A stretch of DNA of 64,000 nucleotides from Planctomycetota bacterium (GTDB lineage: Bacteria; Planctomycetota; UBA1135; GCA-002686595), in contig JACKHT010000003.1 of the NCBI GenBank assembly GCA_020638855.1, forward strand, positions 186,001 through 250,000, in the 5' to 3' direction. The notes beneath the pieces were generated by a model. It ran no database searches and was not told where the DNA came from. It worked only from the letters and a program-made list of their open reading frames with translations. Within the stretch, counting starts at the first letter, position 1, and each line of letters begins with the position of its first letter. This document shows positions 50,486 to 57,992 of this stretch, piece after piece. The position numbers and the translations under genes were made by a program.

Positions 50486-52132
50486 CTACTGGAAGGCGAT
50501 GCTGCGACCGGAAGTGAAATTGGAGGTAGGGGCTCCCGCGCTTTGGTCGCGATACCAGAATTGGAAGTTCCAGGTTTCGCCGGGTTGGATGGCGACGGTC
50601 CCGCCCGGCTGGGCGATTTGAGTGGTGTCCACGCGCAAGGCTAGGTGGCGATAGGGCCCCGAGAAGCGAACATCTTCGGCTTGCTGGAAGCGACCGATCG
50701 AACCACCCAGGCATAGGTTGCCCGAGCTGTTCAGGAATGCGGGGACGAAGTCTTGGTCGCGGCTAGCGAGCACGATGCCGAACACACTCGGGGGGAGGTC
50801 CGCGGCGCTCAAAACCAAGTCGTTGTCGGCCATTTGATCGCTGCCGAAGGCCGTGAGCGTGGGTTGGAAGCCGGTGGAGTTGGGGGCCGCGGGCAGGCAG
50901 TAGTCGCTGCCCAATTCCTGAGGATCGGTGGGGGAGAGCTTCGCCAAGAACCAGCGCGAGGTGGGAAAGCTGCCGACCACGCCCACGATCGTGTTGCCAT
51001 CGGCAGAGAGGCCGTGGGGATCGAGGCGCGTGCTCGACGAGAAGCCAGTTGCGCCGCGGGCAGCGAGCAAGGACTTGAGCGGCAAGAGGCCGGTCGCTTC
51101 CGACCAATAGAAGGCCGTTACAAGCGTTCCAATCTGGTAGGTACCCACGGCCACCGTCCCGGCGCCGTTGCAAGCGCGCACGCGCACGGTGCTGGCACCC
51201 GAAGGCGATCCCAGCAATTCGAACCCGTGGAACGTGCTCCAACGGAAGGCCTGCTGCCCGGATGTCGTGGTGGTGGTTCCGAAGAGGATTTCCCCTTGCG
51301 CGTTCACGGCCGTAGCGTTGCTCGCCAAGGCGCCCGGCGGCAGCCCAATGCCCACCGTTCCAGTCGCCGGTCGCCAAATGAAGCCCTCTTGGGTTCCGAT
51401 TCCGTACGAGCCACCCACCACCACCGGCGCCTGGTCGGCGATGTCCATAACGTAGCCCCAGCTTTGCGGACCGAAGATGCCCACGAGCTGTGGCGTGCTG
51501 GGACTGGTCCAAATCGTGGGTTGGTCGATGTCTGCATCGTAGCTGTAGCCCCCGATGAGTTGTCCCCCGTGCCCAATCGCGTTGGCGCTCGAAAGCGCCA
51601 CCGGCTGGGTGTAGCTGAGGGGTTCTAGGGGCTGCATGCCGGTGACGGCATCCCAGCGAAAGCCCGTGGCGACGTTCACGCTGGAGTTCGACCAACCCAC
51701 CACGATCGAGCCATCGGCGCTGATCGCTCCCGCAGAAGACGCCGGAGACGGATCGGGCAAAGCGCCGAGCCGTTCGTAGCCGCCGCCTACGCTCCACCGA
51801 AACCCTTCGTTCCCCGTGCGCCCCACGACGAAGGTGCCATCGGCACTCACATCGTAGGCTTCGACATACCCATCGGTGCCATCGGGGGCGAGGCTTTGGT
51901 AGCTCGCCTGCAGGGTCCATGCGGGAGTCGTGAGCAACGCAGCGAATCCAAGCAGGGTGTTTGGGCGGGTGGACTTGTGCAGAACACCATCTTTTCCCCT
52001 GATCCTGTATCCGTGGGGGGGATTTTGGAAAATCCGCTTCCTAGCGGGGCGAGTCGCTGCGCGCCCACCCGCGAACGCAACTCTAGCTTGGCGGTCTTGA
52101 CTCACGCTTATTCTCGCCATGCCCCAATCCAC
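50486..52132 (-). CDS. Exported protein with HAF-like repeats and lineage-type C-terminal domain
   Basis: A 548-residue frame; the true start is uncertain because the hydrophobic segment (NTLLGFAALLTTPAWTLQA) starts only near residue 59 and no usual start codon lies just before it. The first candidate is 52132, with ATG 52120 as an alternative. The mature part holds repeats of VVGRTGNEGFRW, VVGWSN...GFRWDA, VVGGSYG...GFIWRP and similar, the HAF repeat pattern with a seven-bladed beta-propeller feel. The C-terminal domain (SDYCLPAAPNSTGFQP to WNFQFWYRDQ and SNFTSGRSIAFQ) is like that of the protein at 45483-48017. Function unknown; surface or periplasmic. Confidence 0.8.
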   Translation of the reverse strand: MDWGMARISVSQDRQARVAFAGGRAATRPARKRIFQNPPHGYRIRGKDGVLHKSTRPNTLLGFAALLTTPAWTLQASYQSLAPDGTDGYVEAYDVSADGTFVVGRTGNEGFRWSVGGGYERLGALPDPSPASSAGAISADGSIVVGWSNSSVNVATGFRWDAVTGMQPLEPLSYTQPVALSSANAIGHGGQLIGGYSYDADIDQPTIWTSPSTPQLVGIFGPQSWGYVMDIADQAPVVVGGSYGIGTQEGFIWRPATGTVGIGLPPGALASNATAVNAQGEILFGTTTTTSGQQAFRWSTFHGFELLGSPSGASTVRVRACNGAGTVAVGTYQIGTLVTAFYWSEATGLLPLKSLLAARGATGFSSSTRLDPHGLSADGNTIVGVVGSFPTSRWFLAKLSPTDPQELGSDYCLPAAPNSTGFQPTLTAFGSDQMADNDLVLSAADLPPSVFGIVLASRDQDFVPAFLNSSGNLCLGGSIGRFQQAEDVRFSGPYRHLALRVDTTQIAQPGGTVAIQPGETWNFQFWYRDQSAGAPTSNFTSGRSIAFQ

Positions 52133-52738
52133 GCTACTGCCCCGCGTGCCAGATACATGATCGGGTGCCGCACTCGGACAAGCTTTGGCGCTGCAAGGTC
52201 TGCCATGGGGAGTGGGTGGACGAGGCTACCGCGGAATCTGGACGCTAGGACGAAGGGGAAGGGCAACTTTTCCGCTAGTACCGCAAACCGCAAAGCGGTC
52301 GAACCGCCCCTGGCAATCAAGGGCGCGCGGCGGTACACAAGGAGCTTGCGAAGCTCGATTGGTTGCGCGTGGTTCTGGCCGTGTTGCTATGAATTTCGGT
52401 GTTTGACTGCATCGGGCGGGTTCTGCTGGTCACCAAGCTTCCCAGCGAAGGAGCGCTGTGGCTCGCGATTGCGGTGGATGGGCTTTTGATGGCGATCGAC
52501 GTGGGCCTTGCGCGGGCCACGGGTGGGGCCATCCCGTTGGGGGCGGCGCCCGGCCCTCAACGGCATCGGGTACGGGGCGATGGAGCTGGAGTGAACCCGT
52601 TGCCGGGACCGCACCGCTTGCTAGGTGTGTCGCTAGGCGTGCGAATTGGGCCGCAAACTGGCAGACTCTGGACTTCCATTTCCGCGTCATCGATGGCCCA
52701 CGCTTTGAGAGGGGGCGCAAGTCTTCGCACCCAACCCC
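52133..52738. other. Long intergenic region upstream of ABC transporter
   Basis: About 600 bp between divergent genes. A plus-strand frame from 52399 (GTG) starts hydrophobic but becomes Arg/Pro-rich and runs into the ABC ATPase in another frame, so I do not call it a gene. Promoters for both flanking genes must lie here; no clear consensus pair was found. Confidence 0.4.
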
Positions 52739-53473
52739 ATGCTCGCCAAAATCCAAGACCTGTTCCTGTTCCGCCAGCAAGGCGGCGTGTCGACGCCGAT
52801 TTTGGAAGGTATCGAGTTCGAAGTGGAGGCCGGCACCTTCGACTGCATCATGGGTCCCAGTGGCTCGGGCAAGACCAGCTTGCTGTACCTCTTGGCGGGG
52901 CTGGACGAAGTCAGCGCGGGGTCGGTGGAGTTGCGCGGGGAAAATCTCGCGACGGCCGGGGAGCGGCGCCGCACTGAATTGCGGCGCCAGCAGGTGGCCT
53001 TCGTGTTCCAGTACTTCCACTTGCTGCCCAACTTGACGCTGCAAGAGAACATCGCCTTGCCGCTGTGGATCCGCGGCCAGAATGCGGGCTGGCAAGCCTT
53101 GGCCAAACTATGGGCCGAGCGATTGGGTTTGGGTGCGCGCCTCGACGCGCTGCCGCATGAGTTGTCCGGCGGTGAGCGCCAACGGGCTTCGATCGCACGC
53201 GCCATGGTCGGCGAGCAGCCCTTGATTCTAGCCGACGAACCCACCGGCAACCTGTCGCAAAAGGCCGGGGCCGAAGTGATGGATTTGCTGCGCCAGGCCG
53301 TCGACGACGAAGGGCGCGCGGTGCTGCTCGTGACCCACAACCCGCGCGATGCAGCGCGGGCCGATCGCGTGCAGTTTCTGGTGGATGGGCGCTTGGCCCC
53401 TGAGCCGGTGTTGCGTGGTCCCAGGCTGGCGGTGGAAGACGTGCACGCGGCCCTCGCCCAACTGGAGATCTAG
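52739..53473 (+). CDS. ABC transporter ATP-binding protein, MacB/LolD type
   Basis: A 244-residue ATPase. Walker A MGPSGSGKTS, Q-loop VFQYFHLLPNLT, signature ELSGGERQRASIARAM, Walker B LILADEPTGNLS and H-loop LLVTHNPRDA are all intact and have the wording of the MacB/LolD group. It is separated by 2 nt from the permease downstream, and the two form one transporter. MacB-type systems use ATP to drive mechanical work on periplasmic partners, for example lipoprotein release or drug/peptide export; which applies here is unknown. Confidence 0.95.
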   Translation: MLAKIQDLFLFRQQGGVSTPILEGIEFEVEAGTFDCIMGPSGSGKTSLLYLLAGLDEVSAGSVELRGENLATAGERRRTELRRQQVAFVFQYFHLLPNLTLQENIALPLWIRGQNAGWQALAKLWAERLGLGARLDALPHELSGGERQRASIARAMVGEQPLILADEPTGNLSQKAGAEVMDLLRQAVDDEGRAVLLVTHNPRDAARADRVQFLVDGRLAPEPVLRGPRLAVEDVHAALAQLEI

Positions 53474-53475
53474 GC

Positions 53476-56094
53476 TTGGGCCTTGCCACCTACCTCGCGG
53501 GCCGCAGCCTCAAAGTGCGCCCCGGCCGCACCTTGCTGTCGATTCTGGGCATCGCCTTGGGAGTGGCGATCGCCACCGGCGTGCTCGTGCTCGATCACAA
53601 CACGGTCGAAGGCATGCGCCGACGCAAGGCCAACGATGCGCTGCCCGATCTGATGCTACGCGCCCCGGCGGGAGGTGCATCGATCGAACAACTGCGCCAC
53701 ACCGATGGGGTCAGCCTGGCGATCGAAGGCTTCCAGGAGAGCGCCCAGATCGGTCGCGGCGGTGGGGAGGATCGCCGCGAGCCGGGCCGGGGTATCCGGC
53801 TGTTTGCCTTCGAAGCCGACCACTTCGACGACTTTGGCCTGGCGCCGCTCGACGCCGGTCGGGGTCTGGCCAAGGGGCGGGCGCGCGAGGTTTTGTTGGG
53901 TACCACCCTAGCCGAAACGCTCGACGTGGGGCCAGGGGACACGGTATGGCTGGCGCGGCCTCCGCGTTTGGGTCAAAAGGTGTGCGAGGATGGCAAGCTG
54001 GTGGCGGTCGACGAACCGGTGCTCGACGAGCCGCCGCGCGAGGCCTTCACCGTGGTAGGTGTCCTCGCGCGCAGCGGCATCGGGCGCACCGCATCGGGCC
54101 AGGTCGCAATCGTGGATTTGGCGTCCGGGCGCGGTTTGTATGCGGGCCAAACCGTGCGCTCGACCTATTGGGCCAAACGCGATCCCTTGGCGGACAACGA
54201 AGCCCTGGACGCGAGCCTCTCCAAGGTCTTTGCGCTCGAAGTCAACCGCGGGGCCGTGGTGGGTCAGGCCGCCGACGAACGCGCCTTCCGGACCGGGGTG
54301 CGCGTGGCCGGACTGTTCGCGTTGGTGCTGGGCTTGTTCGTGATCTTCCATACGCTTTCGATGTCGCTCACCGAGCGCGTGATCGAAGTCGGCACGCTGC
54401 ACGCGCTGGGTGCCACCCGCAGACAAATCGCGGGGGTGTTCTTCAGCGAAGCCGTATTCCAAGCATTGCTGGGCGGCGTTTTGGGCATGGCCTTGGGCCT
54501 CTTGATGGCCAAGGGGCTCTTGCTGGTGGGCATGACGACCTTGGGTGCTGGCAAGCACATCACGCTGTTCTTGATTCCGTGGGGCACCGTCTTGGGCCTC
54601 GCAGGCGCTGGGGTGGGCATGGCCCTGTGCGGTTCGGTCTACCCGTTGCTCTTGATGGGCGGCGCCGACCCGGGGGCGGCCTTGCGCGGCGATCAGGAGG
54701 TCAGCGCCAGTCGGCGGCAGCGGGGCTTTGCGCTGTTCTACGGGGCGCTGGTGGCGTTGCTCCTGCCCGCGGTCTACTTCGTGCTGGTGCCCTCGGTGGG
54801 CGGGCGCGGCGATCGCATGGCGCAGGTGTTGTTGGGCGCGGTGGGGGTGCTGGTCGGTTTGGTGGCATTGGCGCTGGTCGCGCCGCGCGTGCTGGCGGCC
54901 TGGGCGGCGCTCCTGGTTCGGCCTTTCGTCGCCTGGGCCCCGTTTGCGGCGCGCATGGCGCGTTCGGGCATGTTGCGTTCGCCGGGTCGTATCGGGGCCA
55001 GCGCCAGCGCGCTGGCGCTCGTCGCGGCGGGGTTCGTGGGCTTGCGCGGACTGACCGATAGCTTGCGCGGGGAGATCGATTCCTGGGCGGAGCAGGCGCT
55101 GCATGGCAAGGTGTGGGTCAAAGGCTTGCCCGCTGCCAATTTCGACGAGCTCTCGGCGCACTTGCGCCAGGATGACGCGGTGCTCGGCGTGGAGATGGGG
55201 CAGGCCCAAATCAACGTGCCCTTCCTGGTGCTGGGTTTGGACATGGAATCGGTGCGCGGCTATGGGGCTTTGGCCGAGGATCCCGAGCTGCTCGAAGCCA
55301 TGCGCTCGGGCCACGGCATGATCCTCAGCCGGCGGTTGGCGCAAGATGGGCAGTACTCGATCGGGGATTCGATCTACCTGGAGAAGTCGAACCACGCCAT
55401 CCAGCCCTTCCGCGTGGTGGCCATCAGCGATGCCTACGGGCATTGGTCGAATCCGGACGAGCGCATGTACGGCATCATCGACCGACACTACTTGGATCGC
55501 TACTTCTGCATCGAAACCACACGCGTCGACCGGGTGGCGGTCAAGCTCAGGGGACAGGGACCCGAGGACAGCGAGCGCGTCATGGAATCCTTGCGCGCGT
55601 TCTACACGGGTAAGTCCGGCCGCGAGCCGGGAGCCTGGTCGGTGGAAACGGGCCATGCGATCCACGCCTTCCATCGCTATGACTTGGAGCGGGACTTCCG
55701 CTTGTTCGACGTGCTCGTGTTGCTCTCCGCGGGCTTGGCTGGGCTCGGGGTCTTGAATGGCCAACTGCTGGCCACCCTGGAGCGCTCCAAGGAACTCGGC
55801 ATTGCCAAGGCCCTGGGGGCGAGCCGCGGCCAGATCGCGGCCATGGTTTGGATCGAAGCCTTCGCGCTGTCGCTGGTGGGCGGCCTGCTCGGCATGGCGG
55901 TGGGAGTCGCGCTGATCCCGCCGGTGGTCGGATCGGTCGAATCGCTTTCGGGTCTCGATTTGCCACCGGTCATCCGCGGGGTGGTGCTGGTGCAGGCTCT
56001 GATGGGGGCGCTGGCGGTGGGGACGATCGCTGCGATCTACCCGATCTATCGCCTCGGTCGGATGGACACCCTGCGGGCCGTCCGCACCGGGTGA
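53476..56094 (+). CDS. FtsX-like ABC transporter permease, double-FtsX
   Basis: An 872-residue permease starting at TTG 53476. It has one N-terminal membrane helix (TLLSILGIALGVAIATGVLVL), a large periplasmic domain, then three helices typical of an FtsX core (LFALVLGLFVIFHTLSMSLTERVIEVGTLHALGATRRQIAGVFF), a second set near residues 410-520, another periplasmic domain and a second FtsX core at the C-terminus (LLSAGLAGLGVLNGQLLATLERSKELGIAKALGASRGQIAAMVW). The E-x-G-x-x-x-A-x-G-A coupling helices are present in both cores. It is the partner of the preceding ATPase. The layout resembles large LolE/YtgP-like exporter permeases; substrate unknown. Confidence 0.92.
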   Translation: MGLATYLAGRSLKVRPGRTLLSILGIALGVAIATGVLVLDHNTVEGMRRRKANDALPDLMLRAPAGGASIEQLRHTDGVSLAIEGFQESAQIGRGGGEDRREPGRGIRLFAFEADHFDDFGLAPLDAGRGLAKGRAREVLLGTTLAETLDVGPGDTVWLARPPRLGQKVCEDGKLVAVDEPVLDEPPREAFTVVGVLARSGIGRTASGQVAIVDLASGRGLYAGQTVRSTYWAKRDPLADNEALDASLSKVFALEVNRGAVVGQAADERAFRTGVRVAGLFALVLGLFVIFHTLSMSLTERVIEVGTLHALGATRRQIAGVFFSEAVFQALLGGVLGMALGLLMAKGLLLVGMTTLGAGKHITLFLIPWGTVLGLAGAGVGMALCGSVYPLLLMGGADPGAALRGDQEVSASRRQRGFALFYGALVALLLPAVYFVLVPSVGGRGDRMAQVLLGAVGVLVGLVALALVAPRVLAAWAALLVRPFVAWAPFAARMARSGMLRSPGRIGASASALALVAAGFVGLRGLTDSLRGEIDSWAEQALHGKVWVKGLPAANFDELSAHLRQDDAVLGVEMGQAQINVPFLVLGLDMESVRGYGALAEDPELLEAMRSGHGMILSRRLAQDGQYSIGDSIYLEKSNHAIQPFRVVAISDAYGHWSNPDERMYGIIDRHYLDRYFCIETTRVDRVAVKLRGQGPEDSERVMESLRAFYTGKSGREPGAWSVETGHAIHAFHRYDLERDFRLFDVLVLLSAGLAGLGVLNGQLLATLERSKELGIAKALGASRGQIAAMVWIEAFALSLVGGLLGMAVGVALIPPVVGSVESLSGLDLPPVIRGVVLVQALMGALAVGTIAAIYPIYRLGRMDTLRAVRTG

Positions 56095-56142
56095 ACCCAC
56101 GGCTGCACGGGGCTAGAGCCAAAAATCCGCTCGAAATCCGAC

Positions 56143-56170
56143 TGGACAGGCCCGGGGGGGCCGCTATACT
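56143..56170 (+). promoter_or_regulatory. Promoter of tRNA-Asp
   Basis: TGGACA (56143-56148) and TATACT (56165-56170) are 16 bp apart, each one mismatch from the sigma-70 consensus. The tRNA begins 15 bp after the -10 box. Confidence 0.75.
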
Positions 56171-56184
56171 TCGCGTCCCCAAGC

Positions 56185-56261
56185 GGGGGCGTAGCTCAAT
56201 TGGTTAGAGTGCCGGCCTGTCACGCCGGAGGTTGCGGGTTCAAGTCCCGTCGCCCTCGCCA
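56185..56261 (+). tRNA. tRNA-Asp (anticodon GUC)
   Basis: The acceptor GGGGGCG pairs with CGCCCTC (56251-56257). The anticodon arm CCGGC/GCCGG encloses CTGTCAC with GTC at 56219-56221. The T arm GCGGG/CCCGT encloses TTCAAGT, the discriminator is G, and CCA is encoded. The discriminator G and GUC anticodon are as expected for aspartate. Confidence 0.97.
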
Positions 56262-56328
56262 TCTCCCGGGTTGTTGTCGTGTTAGGCTGTTGGGACGGCC
56301 ACGACGGCCCTGGTGGTGGCGTTTTGCG

Positions 56329-56351
56329 AGCTCCCGAGTGGAGCTTTTTTT
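56329..56351 (+). terminator. Rho-independent terminator after tRNA-Asp
   Basis: AGCTCC (56329-56334), a 5-nt loop and GGAGCT (56340-56345), followed by an unbroken run of seven T (56345-56351). It lies between the tRNA and the RNase D gene. Confidence 0.85.
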
Positions 56352-56395
56352 GTGTTCCTTTTGAGCCATTCGTCCCAAGTCTTCCCTCTCGATCC

Positions 56396-57610
56396 ATGAA
56401 GCAAGCCGATTTGGGCCCCCTCCATCTGGTCGAAGACGACCAGGCCATGGCCCACCTGCTCGGCTTCCTGCGCGATCAGCCGGTCATCGCGATCGATACC
56501 GAGGCCGACGGCTTCCACAGCTACCGCGAACACGTCTGCCTGATCCAGATCACCGCCGGGGAAGAGGATTTCATCATCGACCCGCTGGCCAAGGTCGACA
56601 TCTCCGGGCTGGGCGAGGTGCTGGCCGACGAGCGGCGCATCAAGCTGTTCCATGACTCGGAGTTCGACATCCTGATCATGAAACGGGACCACGGCTTCGA
56701 GTTCCGTGGCCTGTTCGACACCCGCGTGGCGGCCGCCGTGCTGGGTTCGGCCGCGCCCGGGTTGGCCTCGGTCTTGGACGACCACTTCGGCGTGAAGCTC
56801 GACAAGTCGATGCAGCGCTCGGATTGGTCGCAACGACCGCTGAGTCAAAAGCAGATCGACTACGCGCGTCTGGATACGCACTACCTGATCCCGCTTTACC
56901 ACGAACAGCGCGCCAGCTTGGCGGAACGCGACTTGACCATGGTGCTCGATACCGAGTGCCGCCGCCTCGAGGCGATCGAGCCCCCGCCGCACGAGTTCAA
57001 GCCCGACGAATTCGTGCGCATCAAAGGCGCGCGCAACCTGCGGCCCCAGGCGCGCACGATCCTCAAGGACCTGTACATCCTGCGCGATCGCTTGGCCCAG
57101 GAGCGCGATGTGCCGCCCTTCCGCGTGATCGCCAATCACACCATGCTCGACTTGGCCGAGCACCGGCCGCGGACCGTGGCGGGTTTGGGCGAGATCAAAG
57201 GCTGTTCGGGCCTGATCCGGTCGCGCTACGGGAAGGAGATCGTCGACACGATCGAAGCGGCGCTGGCCAAAGAACCGATCCGCCAGTGGCCTTCCGCCCC
57301 GCGCAAACCCGGCGCCGATTACTTGGACGAAGAAGCTTCCGAGCTCAACGATCGGCTCAAGCAGATCCGCAAGAAGGCCTCCGATCGCCGCAGCATCGAA
57401 GCTGCCTACCTGTTGCACCGCTCGGCTTTGGCGCGCATCGCCACGGCGCGCCCCAAGGACGAAACCACGCTGCAGAAGGTCGGGCAACTCGCCCCATGGC
57501 AGATGGACTGGTTTGCCGATCCGCTGCTCGCGTGCGTGGCCAAGTTTGAAGCCGATCTCAAGGCGGGTACGGCCTTGCCGAAGGGCAACTCGCGCCGCCG
57601 CCGTAATTAG
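56396..57610 (+). CDS. rnd: Ribonuclease D
   Basis: A 404-residue 3'-5' exonuclease. The DEDD active-site motifs are VIAIDTEADGFHSY (Exo I), LFHDSEFDILIM (Exo II) and DYARLDTHYLIPLY (Exo III with the Tyr). An HRDC domain follows with LRDRLAQERDVPPFRVIANHTMLDLAEHRP and a basic C-terminal tail. RNase D trims the 3' ends of tRNA precursors and other small RNAs. It is preceded by tRNA-Asp and its terminator, and followed by a tRNA on the other strand. The start is the ATG at 56396; the frame upstream of it reads through the tRNA terminator and is not credible. Confidence 0.95.
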   Translation: MKQADLGPLHLVEDDQAMAHLLGFLRDQPVIAIDTEADGFHSYREHVCLIQITAGEEDFIIDPLAKVDISGLGEVLADERRIKLFHDSEFDILIMKRDHGFEFRGLFDTRVAAAVLGSAAPGLASVLDDHFGVKLDKSMQRSDWSQRPLSQKQIDYARLDTHYLIPLYHEQRASLAERDLTMVLDTECRRLEAIEPPPHEFKPDEFVRIKGARNLRPQARTILKDLYILRDRLAQERDVPPFRVIANHTMLDLAEHRPRTVAGLGEIKGCSGLIRSRYGKEIVDTIEAALAKEPIRQWPSAPRKPGADYLDEEASELNDRLKQIRKKASDRRSIEAAYLLHRSALARIATARPKDETTLQKVGQLAPWQMDWFADPLLACVAKFEADLKAGTALPKGNSRRRRN

Positions 57611-57729
57611 CCAGCGCCAGCAAGCGCATCGCTCGAATGCGAACGCGCCTGCGAACTGGGGTCCGCGACCCACAGGCCTGCATCGGTTGGACCAAGCCAT
57701 TCCCCCGCGCTGCGGTCCATCCCCCGGCC

Positions 57730-57765
57730 CTGGAGAGGAAGCTGGAGGGGATGCTGGAGGGGAAG
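57730..57765 (+). repeat. Three 12-bp repeats directly abutting tRNA-Ala
   Basis: CTGGAGAGGAAG, CTGGAGGGGATG and CTGGAGGGGAAG run in exact 12-bp phase, ending on the base next to the 3' CCA of the minus-strand tRNA-Ala. On the transcribed strand this is a pyrimidine-rich trailer. Confidence 0.88.
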
Positions 57766-57841
57766 TGGTGGAGAAGAAGGGGCTCGAACCCTCGACCTTC
57801 GCATTGCGAACGCGACGCTCTACCAACTGAGCTACTTCCCC
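57766..57841 (-). tRNA. tRNA-Ala (anticodon CGC)
   Basis: Read on the minus strand: the acceptor GGGGAAG pairs with CTTCTCC and includes G3-U70, the identity pair of alanine tRNAs. The anticodon arm TCGCG/TGCGA has loop TTCGCAA with CGC (plus-strand GCG at 57806-57808). The T arm GAGGG/CCCTT encloses TTCGAGC, the discriminator is A, and CCA is encoded at 57768-57766. Confidence 0.96.
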
Positions 57842-57852
57842 GTGGGGGCGCG

Positions 57853-57880
57853 ATTGTAGAAGCGCGCCGGGGCCTTTCAA
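57853..57880 (-). promoter_or_regulatory. Promoter of tRNA-Ala
   Basis: On the minus strand TTGAAA (57880-57875) and TACAAT (57858-57853) are 16 bp apart, each one mismatch from consensus, with the tRNA start 12 bp downstream. Confidence 0.75.
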
Positions 57881-57992
57881 GGGGGCGCACCGATGAACTG
57901 CCGAGCTTGACCGCGTTCTCGGGCTCTGGCCGTCCCGATTGGCCAGAAGCGGGTACGCTTGAGGGGGCTCTCGCGCCCCAAGCTCGCCCGCC

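Noticed and set aside
52399..52977. Plus-strand frame with a hydrophobic start before the ABC ATPase
   Set aside because: After 45 codons it becomes low-complexity Arg/Pro sequence and overlaps the ATPase gene out of frame.
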